Positions 32,236 to 41,945 of a stretch of DNA of 64,000 nt are shown here, piece by piece; the stretch's first letter is position 1; each line of letters begins with the position of its first letter. The notes under the pieces were generated by a model that made no database searches, was not told the DNA's origin, and saw only the letters and a program-made list of their open reading frames with translations. The stretch is from Anisus vortex. Lineage: Eukaryota; Mollusca; Gastropoda; Planorbidae. The position numbers and the translations under genes are program-made. The stretch lies in contig OX421497.1 in assembly GCA_949126835.1 (NCBI GenBank), positions 12,061,132 to 12,125,131 on the forward strand, given 5' to 3'.

Positions 32236-33076
32236 GTCTTGATTCGTGCGAAATATGCATGGATATTTAAAAAATCGTTCCTATAAAACCAAAAAACTCG
32301 TGGGCTAACGCAGGTAAAGAATTACCAAAGATGATAGGAAGACCATCTTGAACAAGGGTTGGCAACCAAAAGAATGCGTGCCAAACTTTTAATGAATAAA
32401 AACAACAACCAGTTTCTGGTTCTGATTTATGACAACTGACTGCTAAAGCCGATGTTTCTGAAAGACAGAGCGACACATTTCAGTGAGTTTGCATTTACAA
32501 TAAGGGGTCAAAAAGCACTTGAACTGTTAGAACACTGGAATGGATTTCCATATATCTTGAGTGAAATCAGTTTGAAAACATTTAAATATATTATGTACTC
32601 CCCTTTATTAAGGCATATATTAAGATAGATAGTTAGGCTTTTTCAGAAGTAGCCTACATCGAAGCACTCAAAGCAAAGTTTTCTAATCAAAGGCAATATT
32701 TTCAAATTCATGGACTTATTTTTTCATACCTAATTAAGCTTAACTGGTTTGATCTTATTACAACCTTCTTAGATGTAGATTTTATTTTAAGGGGAGGGAT
32801 ATTGGTGATTTTAAAACGCAGAAAGGTGAATTTTAAACATCCGAAAAAAAATGGGCATCAAAATGTGTCAATTTGCGGGAAAATCTGGAAAGAGGCTGCT
32901 TAGGAAAGTTATCTGCTATTCTCAAATGTCAGGCATACGCTCTACTTTCAGTTTTTGGTTCAACTTACAGTTGTGATCAGTATTTATTGCACATGAAAGC
33001 TGTGATAAGCATTCAAAGCGTCACCTTCACTTGACTACTCAGAAATTACTAAATATGTATCTGCTATTATAAATTA

Positions 33077-36000
33077 CTTACGGTACTTATTTACGCCTTC
33101 TAACCCTCTCGGGGCATAGGCCACCGACAAGGGCTCTCCAGCCATCCTGGTCCTGAGCGAGTCTTTCCAACTGTCCCCAAGAATGACCTGATCTCTTGAC
33201 GTCGGCATCTAGGTCACGGTAACAGCTGTTTTGAGGTCGGCCCCTCTTCCTCTTTCCTTGGGGGTTCCACGATAGGGACTGTCTGGTGATGTTGGAAGCT
33301 GGTTTCCGGAGTGTGTCCCCCAACCAGCTCCATTTTTTTTTTGCATGATCTCCAGGTCGGCTGCCTGTTGACCTGTGCGACTCCAGAGCTCATCTTTACT
33401 GATCATGTCCGGCCAGCATATATGCAAAATTCTCCTGAGACATGAGTTTATGAAAGTCTGGATCTTCTTGGTGTTAGTAGTTGTGGTCCTCCACGTTTCA
33501 GAACCATAGAGTAAGACAGACTTCACATTTGAGTTGAAGATCTTGATCTTTGTTTTCAGGGAATTAACTCTTGAGCTCCATATAATCTTAAGTTGAAGGA
33601 AGGCTGTCCTGGCCTTGCCAACTCTTGCCCTCACATCGGCGTCGGTTCCACCTTTCTTACTAGTAGAAACAAAAATGGCGACAGTAAACATCCTTGTCTC
33701 ACTCCTGTCCGTACTTGGAATGCCTCTGTTGGGTGGCCTCTATGGATCACTCTGCATTTCATTCCTTCATAAGAATTTTTAATTATAGAGTTAATTTTCA
33801 CAGGGACCCCATAGTGTCTTAGCAGCCTCCAAAGTGATGCCCTGTCCACGCTGTCAAATGCCTTTTCATAGTCTATAAAGTTTACATATAGGGGGGAATT
33901 CCACTCGAGCGACTGCTCCAGGATGATGCGCAGTGCAGCTATTTGGTCAGTGCAGGATCTATCCCTGCGGAAACCAGTTTGTTGATCTCGCAGCTTTATA
34001 TCAACAGCATCCTGCATTCTGCCAAGCAGAATGCTGTTGAACACCTTTCCTGGGATTGATAGTATTGTAATTCCTCTGTAGTTGGAGCAGGAGCTTAAGT
34101 TTCCTTTCTTAATGAGTAGTCCCTATTTCCACTCAATTGGGACTTGCTCCTCTTCCCAGATCTTTTGGAAGAGGGGGTGTAAGAGCTCTACTGTAGTCTC
34201 CATGTCCGTTTTTAGTACCTCCGCAGGTATATCATCTGGTCCATATGGTTTGCCGCTTTTAAGCTTCTTGATAGCTTGGCATATTTCTTCCTTTGTAGGT
34301 GCATTGCAGTCTATCGGCAGGTCTATGTCCGCTGGCTGGATATCAGGTGGGTCTGGTGGGGCTGTTACTGTTGAGTAGCTCTTCAAAGTATTCCACCCAT
34401 CTTCTCTTTTGTCCTTCGTCATCGATTATCCGCTTTCCTTCTTCATCTTTCACTGGTCTTTCAGGTTTACTAAACGTCCCAGATAACTTCTTGGCGATGG
34501 TATACAAGTCTTTCATATTTCCATTTCTGGCTGCTTCGTCAGCTTTTGCAGCTAAAGCATCTGCATAATTCTTTTTGTCAGCTTTGATACTCTTCTTTAC
34601 ACTCTTGTTTGCTTGAGTGTATTGTTTCTGTGCCTTGACCTTCTCTGCACGTGTCCGGCTGTTGTTTAGTACTGGCTTCATTTCTCATCTCTGTTGTATT
34701 TTCTTCAGGGAGACTGTTGAGATCCATTCCTTGTGGTTGTGTTTCTGTGGGCCCAAGACTTCCTGGCAGACTGTCTTTATTGTAGTTTCCACTGTCCTCC
34801 ATTCCTTGTCTATTGTTGCTTCTTCTTCGTTTATCATTTCAAGCAGGACTTGGAATTTGTTTCCAAGTGCCAGCTTGAATTTTTGGCGTTTAGTTGGGTC
34901 TCTGAGAAGTATTGTGTTGAACTTCTTTCGCAGGTTTAATTCTCCTGCCCATTTCCTTTTAAGTTTAAGCTTGACACGTGCGACAAGAAGGTGGTGGTCT
35001 GAAGCCACATCCGCTCCTCTCCTAACAAGTATATCTTGCAGGGACCTCCTGAACTTCTTGGAGATGCATATATGATCTATCTAGTTACCGGTGTGGAGTT
35101 CTGGTGAGAGCCAGGCACTACTGTACCTATGGGCCTCAAAGCGGCGTAGTGTGTAAACCGCCAGTACTTTTCCATTAAGAAAACACCGGCGGGCTAACGC
35201 ATGGGGGACAGCCCCCGCAGCGTGTCCGAGATTCATTGCACTGCCGAGAGGCCACGGGGTCTTGGTGGGGAGGAAGCAATGGACGCTGCAACCCGTCTCA
35301 CGACCCACCCGGTGCCTGGATGCCTGTGCCTATAGTATAGGATTTGTGCTACCGGGTGACAATGCAGATATACGTGCGAGCCACCACGATAATGATCCTT
35401 AGGAGAACCACAGCGAACGGTCGCTGGCCTGAGGAAACCTTCCCTTTTACATGGCACGCCACGCCTTCGGCGTGCCGTGGGTGGCTGGAGCCCGGACAGA
35501 GTTATACTCACTTCTAATGCGTTACGCCCCGGACCCAAGAGCTTCGGCTCGTCCGGGTTTTTAAAATGAGACTTTCTAGTATTGTGAGAGCCAGGTGACT
35601 TTGTGAATCTTTCTATGGGGGAAGATTCTACCATCAATGACAAGTCTGTTTGCAGCACACAGATCTGCAAACCTCTCTCCATTGTCACTCATATCTACCA
35701 ACGCCTCTCGACCCATAACCTCTTCGTAACCAGTATTGTCATCTCCTATTTTAGCGTTAAGGTCTTCAATCAACATTGTTATGTCTCTGCCAGGAAACCT
35801 CTGAATGATGCTCTGCATTCTACAGTAAAATTCATCCTTCATACAGTCTTCGCTGTCATTGGTGGAAGCATAGCACTGAACTAGGTTTTTGTTGATCTTC
35901 TTTTTCTTTGTTCTGAAAGAAGCAGTGATGACTCTTGGACCATGCGCCTCCCAACCAGTGAGTGCTTTTTGGGCAGCCACTCCCTGGGTGTGGGGTCCAT

Positions 36001-36197
36001 TTTCCTCCTCGTGACCTGAATAGAGGAGTAGCTCTCCTGTAGAGAGCCTCTTCTGGACGGAATCTGTCCATCTGGTTTCGCTAATGCCGAGGATGCTGAT
36101 CTGATAATTCCTCATCTCTACAGCCGCTTGTGCCGCTTTATTGGCTTCGAACATGGTTCGGACATTCCATGTTCCGATGGTAAAAGTGGTCCTGGTC
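33077..36197 (-). pseudogene. RTE-like LINE, endonuclease-reverse transcriptase, decayed
   Basis: Minus-strand LINE with an 11-bp target duplication, attataaatta (33066-33076 and 36198-36208). The first ORF part is an APE-type endonuclease: FTIGTWNVRTMFEANKAAQA, LGISETRW, LVQCYAST, then DLNAKIGDDNTGYEEVMGRE. It breaks at the 469-bp insertion and resumes as SDHHLLVARVKLKLKRKW. The RT follows with shifts: KLKSGKPYGPDDIPAEVLKT, NFIDYEKAFDSVDRASLW (motif A), GVRQGCLLSPFLFLLV (motif B). A deletion then removes motif C with its catalytic Asp pair. The C terminus resumes at DADVRARVGKARTAF and ends GLCPERVRRRK at 33087. It resembles the endonuclease-reverse transcriptase LINEs common in molluscs and flatworms. 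It cannot be active. Confidence 0.92.
35116..35584 (-). mobile_element. 469-bp insertion of unknown class with 11-bp target duplication
   Basis: It interrupts the LINE endonuclease frame between TW and L. The bases tgagagccagg occur at 35105-35115 and 35585-35595, an 11-bp target duplication. Read on the minus strand the insert starts caatactagaaagtc and ends ggtacagtagtg; the two ends are only weakly complementary, and there is no poly-A or microsatellite tail. Related copies lie at 944-1385 and 62515-62700. No coding content. It could be a MULE-like or other DNA element, or a retroposon. Confidence 0.85.
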
Positions 36198-36966
36198 ATT
36201 ATAAATTAGCGAAGAGAATACAAGACAAGGCACTCATTGAGACTAATTACAGTTAAAATAGTTTTTATGCTCATCTTCTATAATTAAACTTAAATATAAG
36301 TAATTCTTAAACAAAATTTGCTTTTATGAACTTTATAAATATAAGAGATTTTTCTAAACATTATATTATTTAATTGCTGTATTTATTAATGAATGTTAAA
36401 AAGATAAACTCCTTGAAGTTAAATGGACAAACAATTAATGCAGGAAATGTTTATTGACAACTATTTAACTTAAATTAATTTTATACCTGTAATACTTAAA
36501 GCTTGTAATGAATACCATAATGCTGGATTTATATAAAGGAATAATTATTAGTCAGTAATATTTGTTATATTACAAAACATAACTTATTTGGCATCACTAT
36601 TGAATCAAATTTACATTGTTTAGAAAGTCAATTTTAATTAAAGGGAGATAATTAACCCCTTTTATTTGCGCCACTATTTCAAATAATATGTGTGTTTTTT
36701 TCTTTTCTAAAAGTCTAAATGGTCTACAACTTATAACTTTATAACAACCTAACTGTAAATGTAGATAAAATTATTTAAATATGATATGACTAAAAAATTA
36801 TATGCAAATTTTTTAAACATTACATTAACTACCCAGTTTGTATGATTACTACGCATCAATTCCCCTTAACAATTAGTCCGTTGCGACGATTGCGATAGCA
36901 TAACATGAGAAAAACTCAAACAAATTAAAGAAAATCTCATTTAATTAAACTGAGAACTTAATATAA

Positions 36967-37250
36967 TCAAAGACCCTAACTATAATAAGACGAACCGCTT
37001 GCTCTAGGTTAGATCTTATGTGTTCTTTTTTTTCTGTGTAGATGTATACGCTCCTACGATTGCATTAACGGTTTCCGCTGCATAAAACTTTCGATTTTAA
37101 TCTTAATTTTCCAATGATAAAATCATAGCGAATTACTTAACCGGAAGTCTAGAGGACTTAGTGCGATCGGAAAATTCCAAAACTAAGTGTTTCAAGTTAT
37201 CAAATAGCAGACATATCAAAGCAAGCTGTCCATCTTATTATAGTCTTTGA
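36967..37250. mobile_element. Inverted-repeat MITE, sister of 23513-23974
   Basis: The left arm (tcaaagaccctaactataat, then gaaccgcttgctcta) is complementary to the right arm ending tctttga. It lies about 140 bp from the shared block ctacccagtttg, the same relative place as in the element at 23073-26247, so the MITE entered a common ancestor of the two hAT copies. Confidence 0.7.
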
Positions 37251-37623
37251 TATAATCAATATTAATAGTTGCTAGATCCTTATCTTGACAGCTAACGGAA
37301 ATGTTACAAATAATTACCATAAATGGTATAAAAATATGAAAGTTTGGCGATAAAATTTGGTATAAATGCAAATAAAAAGGACAATACTCACAAACACAAT
37401 AATTTCGTTATTAAATATAAAAAGCTTTAACGATTTTCTCTATAAACCTCCTTTGGCTTTTGACCTTGTTCGTGCTACGGAGTTAAATTAATTGTCTTGT
37501 AAAAAAATAATAAAACAAGTGTAATAGAGCAGATTGACTTTTAGGCTGTTGGCACGCCGAATGACTTAGAAATCCTAGTTTGGCACACTATTGGCAAAAG
37601 AATGCCGAACCACTGATCTTGAA

Positions 37624-38935
37624 TATCTACAAAGGCTTAGTTGTGACAAGAGAAAAGTGTCAATCTCAATGGGTGGGATAGAAGGTGAAAGGAATACAAA
37701 TGTGTTGCTATAGTAAGAAAGAAAGTCCCAAGCAGCAACAGATGATTCCTGCAAGAAAGATCTATAAATAAAACTTGTTTGTTTACACTATAGAATGAAC
37801 AGTCAATAATGGAACTTTTCTACCAAGTATAAATCTGATGAATCATGAAGCTATATCTATAGTCATCAAACACATACTTTATTGTAGTGTTTGGTATTTT
37901 GATAGACGGGGATACACCAGGTAACCCAGTTTCCATTGATCACTTCGGAGACCTAGTCGCAAACTTCAGAGTCAATGCCCATGGCTTTGAGAGTTAAATA
38001 GTCGTAGGTTACAGCACAATAGGAGTTCAAGAATGATGCGAGTAGTTTTCAATTTCCGGATGCTGTCTCCGATGAATACCACGCCACTTAATTAAATGTA
38101 CTCGATTTCAGTTGAGTGTGTGGCGTAGGGTAGGGGAGAAAGTGGCGTAAAGGCATCTCAAATGTTGCCAAAATGTGTATTTCCGTACAATAACATCTTA
38201 GTTCCACCCTCTTGTTACCCTATATCTCCTAGCTTGGCGTGCAAGTTATAAAACCCTACAAGAACACTTATATTACGTATTTACAGAAATAAACAAATTC
38301 TTTATGTATTTGTAAAATGTCATTTTAAATACCAAACTAAAAGTAACAGTATATGTTTTCATTAAACAAGTGATGGGAATAGAATTAGTGTCAGTTCTTT
38401 GGAATGTATTTTGAGAAAGTTTTTGTTGTTAGCAAAGCCCAAGCTGAACACTGCTATGTTTAGTTGATAGATTCTAGGGGTGCCTTGGGATCTGCATACG
38501 TCTATCCAAATCAGACATTCATTAAATTGTCGATTCTTTTTTTTGTTTGTTCCACATTCATCCACAATGTGTAGTTTTTTGTTTCTTTTTAAAATCACTT
38601 GTTATTGTTTTGTAATGGTTTAAGTTTATTCCAAAACGTGTGTTTATCTCTGGTTTCATGAAATATAAACTGTTAAGATTTTCCTAAACAAACGGAAAAA
38701 ATAGTTTTTAAAAATGTCCCCGGTTAAAGTGAAAAATGAAAACGAAAACTCTCAGCACAGGTAAAGATTTCCCGGGAAAATATGGCGGAAAGTAATGATT
38801 TTAACCAACAGACTTATTAAAGTATGAGTTTTCCCGAAAAACGGGAAACCTAATTCAAATGTCATCACCAAACGGGAAACGTTTGTCTTTTTTCGACAAG
38901 CAAGAAACGTAATGCTGTTTGTTGAGATACATAAA
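37624..38935. other. Unannotated sequence with one dispersed-repeat copy
   Basis: A copy of the unclassified dispersed repeat lies near 37930-37990. The rest is AT-rich and I see no gene. Confidence 0.45.
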
Positions 38936-38945
38936 TGAAAAAAGT

Positions 38946-38951
<6 letters not shown>

Positions 38952-38979
<28 letters not shown>
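38952..38979. repeat. (AG)n microsatellite
   Basis: About fourteen uninterrupted AG dinucleotides. Confidence 0.95.
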
Positions 38980-38983
<4 letters not shown>

Positions 38984-39116
38984 GAGTTTAGCTCTACTTT
39001 GTTCTTCAAAAGTGTTTTTAAAAAAACACTTTGTACTATGAGATTGACCATTTTTCAATAAACTCTAATTTAAAACTGCGCCGGAGAATAAACAAAATAT
39101 GAAGGAACCTTTATAC

Positions 39117-39313
39117 CAGGGATCGGCAACCTAAGGAACACGTGCCAGACTTGGCACGCAGAGCAATCGTTAATGGCGCGCGGAAGATACCATAAAAGTA
39201 TATTTAAGTATCTTCTAAAAGAAAAGAACAGGATGACTTTTCGTCTGTTGGCACGCTGAATGAATTAAAAATCCTACTTTGGCACACTAATATCAAAAGG
39301 TTGCCGATCCCTG
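39117..39313. mobile_element. hAT MITE, 197 bp
   Basis: Ends CAGGGATCGGCAACC and GGTTGCCGATCCCTG are perfect inverted partners. Flanks ctttatac (39109-39116) and ctttagac (39314-39321) agree in 7 of 8 bases. Subterminal gtgccagacttggcacgcag links it to the larger elements at 23073 and 32353. Confidence 0.93.
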
Positions 39314-39403
39314 CTTTAGACATATACAAATACAATGCTCAATTGAAAATGTGTTTGCTATAAAAATAATTGAGTTAATAACTTTATTTTTCTTTTAAAT
39401 TTG

Positions 39404-39720
39404 TTTTTATCTGCATTGTTTCTGTTTTTACCTGCATTGTTTCTGTTTTTACCTGCATTGTTTCTGTTTTTACCTGCATTGTTTCTGTTTTTACCTGCAT
39501 TGTTTGTGTTTTTTTCCTGCATTGTTTCTGTTTTTAGCTGCATTGTTTCTGTTTTTACCTGCATTGTTTCTGTTTTTACCTGCATTGTTTCTGTTTTTAC
39601 CTGCATTGTTTCTGTTTTTACCTGCATTGTTTCTGTTTTTACCTGCATTGTTTCTGTTTTTACCTGCATTGTTTCTGTTTTTACCTGCATTGTTTCTGTT
39701 TTTACCTGCATTGTTTCTGT
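39404..39720. repeat. 21-bp minisatellite, about 15 copies
   Basis: The unit ttttacctgcattgtttctg plus one base repeats with few variants (tatctg, tagctg, a longer ttttttcctg, tttgtgt). The 21-bp length keeps several frames open by chance, so the frames here are not genes. Confidence 0.97.
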
Positions 39721-39721
39721 A

Positions 39722-40080
39722 TAACTCCAAATCTCTCATGTGTTTTTATTAAAGACTTCGTGTTATTTCTACGAGTGGCCAAATCCTTCAGGACAATATG
39801 CACCAACTACCTCTTACATCAAAGCTACATGAAGTGGTCGGTTTCTCTCAGACAGGGATAGAACAGAGAGATTTAGAAAAATCTTTTGTTTCCGATTTCG
39901 TTGCGAATTTTCAAACGGAATTTTCATTTAGAAATACAAAATGTATCTATTGATAATAAATGTTCTATAGGAAAAGTGCCATAGTGTGTGAGTGTCTATT
40001 TTAAAAGTATATTTATGTCCAATTGCATTTATAATTCTCCTATATTGTTTAATAATAGTGTTTACATATGCTGTAGACAG
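39722..40080. other. Unannotated sequence
   Basis: Nothing recognised apart from ordinary AT-rich DNA. Confidence 0.4.
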
Positions 40081-40084
40081 AACG

Positions 40085-40335
40085 TCTTTAAAAATGATCA
40101 CCTGGGCCGATGAAGCAGCGTTCACTAGTTTCTGTGGCCATGGCATGCTAAGGTGAGTTTGTGCACAATGCATAGGCGCCTTTTCTTTACCCCGACTAAG
40201 GAGATGTACCCATCAGAGCTGTGTAGACTGAGGGACACTCTCAAGATACGGGGGAAAAAAAAACTAGCCTTCACCAGGATTCGAACCCAGGACCTTTAGT
40301 ACGCCAGTCGAACGCGCTGCCCCACGGTGCCCAAT
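40085..40335 (-). repeat. tRNA-derived SINE (common family)
   Basis: Minus strand: a tRNA-like head (gggcaccgtggggcagcgcg, gttcgactggcgtactaaag) with B box gggttcgaatcctggtgaag, then the body with tcagtctacacagctctgat and an end near aacgctgcttcatcggccca. One of the better preserved copies. Confidence 0.85.
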
Positions 40336-40339
40336 CAGA

Positions 40340-41235
40340 ACACCTGTAATCAAGTCGAATTTCCACTAATAATGAAATCGTATCTTATCTTTCCATTATC
40401 GTTTATACTTTAGTATGCCCACATCTCTCGTTCATTACCGTTCTAAGGTTTCTTCTTTCTAGTTTTCAAAAGTTTGCCCCTTTCTCGCTTTTCTGTATAT
40501 CCCTCTTTCTCTCTCTCTCTCTCTTACTCTCTGTCTCTCTAACTCTCATTCCGATTTCTTTTATTACCAAAATGTATCATAAACACATTAAGGAATAATA
40601 TTGTTTATAACGTCCACGTATAGTCACACATTTTGTCCTTTGCACAGCTATTTCCCTGGAAATATTCAAATAAGTACGCTCACCGCAAAATTCTCATTAA
40701 CATTTACTTTTTGTTCAGCTTTGAAAACCCTGCTACACAGGCCCTGTGTATCGAATTTGGTACGACGGGATACTTTACTTGTAATCGGCTCACTTTTTTT
40801 TAGGGTAGCCCCAAACGTGTCTTAATTTAGGAGACACAGAGTTTATGGAGACCGCTTTATATCATATATAGTTTATTATTGACAATAAATCTATTTATAA
40901 GGAATTTGGGGGGGAATCTAGTTCTGGTATAGGTCTTTCTCTGGCCATTTAGAATAATATTGCACTTTAGTTTATCTTATCCTTTAGGAGGTTTTTCTAA
41001 TTACATCATCAAAAGCAATATGACATGTATCCCATGAAACTATAAATAGAATGTTGGAATGTCCGGTAACTAAAGTTTTGTGAAAGAAGCATAGATATAC
41101 AAAATATAGTCCACGCATTTATATTGGTTAGGCATGGGTACAATTTATTACTGACCTATATGTTATTGATATCTGTAGGGCGCAGTGGTTATGGATCATT
41201 TGTGATAGTTTGTTACACGTTGGAATCAGTTCATT
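40340..41235. other. Unannotated sequence with a (TC)n tract
   Basis: A (TC)n-rich stretch lies at about 40500-40545. No gene is supported. Confidence 0.45.
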
Positions 41236-41239
41236 ACTA

Positions 41240-41510
41240 TAAGTAAGTAAGTAAAGTATCCCGTTTGACCAAATTGATCCATGGGGCCGGTGAAGCAGCG
41301 TTCACCAGTTTCTGTGGCCACGGAATACTAGAAAATGTCCAGCCGCCTTTACATTGCCATAAGTAATTTGATGACTCGTCAAGGCTGGGTAAACTCAGGG
41401 ACACCCTCCACACCCGAAAATAAAGCCTAGCCTTCATCAGGATTCAAACCCAGGACCTTTTCGAACGCCAGCCGAACGCACTGTCGCTCGGCCACGATAC
41501 CCCATCATTA
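41240..41510 (-). repeat. tRNA-derived SINE (common family)
   Basis: The minus-strand B-box region gggtttgaatcctgatgaag and the body matching the other copies run to a variable taagtaagtaagtaaag-type tail on the plus-strand left edge. Confidence 0.85.
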
Positions 41511-41699
41511 CTATACGTTGAAGACCGATTTGGACTTGTTAATTAGAATGAATAAATACTTTCTTCTGTTCAGATATCTTTCTTTCTGCTTAAAACAACA
41601 ACAAAAATGCACTGTGGTGATTTGGTTTGGGGACGCGATGTAGTCCTAACTGCATTACACTGATCTATAAAATTAGTGTTTTTAAGGGAATGATTGTTC

Positions 41700-41945
41700 C
41701 GAGTGTGACTGTGAGTGGCAGCGCGTACGGTTGGCGTATCGAACGTCCAGTGTTCAAATCCTGGTGAAGGCTACGCAAACTTTCACCGGGTCTTGAGGGT
41801 GTCTCTGAGTCTACCCAACTCTGATGGGTACCTGGCAGGGCATTGTGCTTGCCACATAAGTCCTTAATGTTCCGTATCAACGGAAACTGGTTAACGATAC
41901 TTCACCAGTACTACGGATCAATTTGGTCCAATGAGATTACTTTAA
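41700..41945 (+). repeat. tRNA-derived SINE (common family)
   Basis: Plus strand: ggcagcgcgtacggttggcg, then the B-box-like gttcaaatcctggtgaagg, the body with gagtctacccaactctgatg, and an end near ttggtccaatgagattactt. Confidence 0.85.

Larger units (their letters stand above)
28683..32314. mobile_element. Foldback MITE (~445 bp) split by a nested hAT element
   Basis: The left end CCTGCGTTAGCCCACGAG (28683-28700) and its reverse complement at 32297-32314 are each bordered by TA, suggesting a TA target site. The inverted similarity continues inward on both sides (for example acgcgcttttttactattaa against the reverse complement of the block near 28950-28990). Removing the hAT element 29057-32235 and one 8-bp duplication joins the arms into one nearly palindromic element. 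Tc1/mariner-like origin is inference from the TA flank. Confidence 0.75.
32353..37615. mobile_element. hAT element, 5.3 kb including nested insertions
   Basis: Ends CAAGGGTTGGCAACC and the reverse complement CAGTGGTTCGGCATT are diverged partners, flanked by perfect atcttgaa (32345-32352 and 37616-37623). It is the same family as 23073-26247, in inverted orientation. It contains a LINE (33077-36197) and an inverted-repeat MITE (36967-37250). The hAT sequence alone is about 2.1 kb and has no transposase frame. Confidence 0.88.

Noticed and set aside
39358..39739. Overlapping frames on both strands with MQVKTET or Phe/Leu repeats
   Set aside because: A by-product of the 21-bp minisatellite; several frames are open at once, as expected for a simple unit.
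40250..40300. tRNA gene suggested by a B-box-like gttcgaatcctgg
   Set aside because: The flanking sequence follows the SINE consensus and no full cloverleaf can be drawn; the same holds for the other SINE copies.
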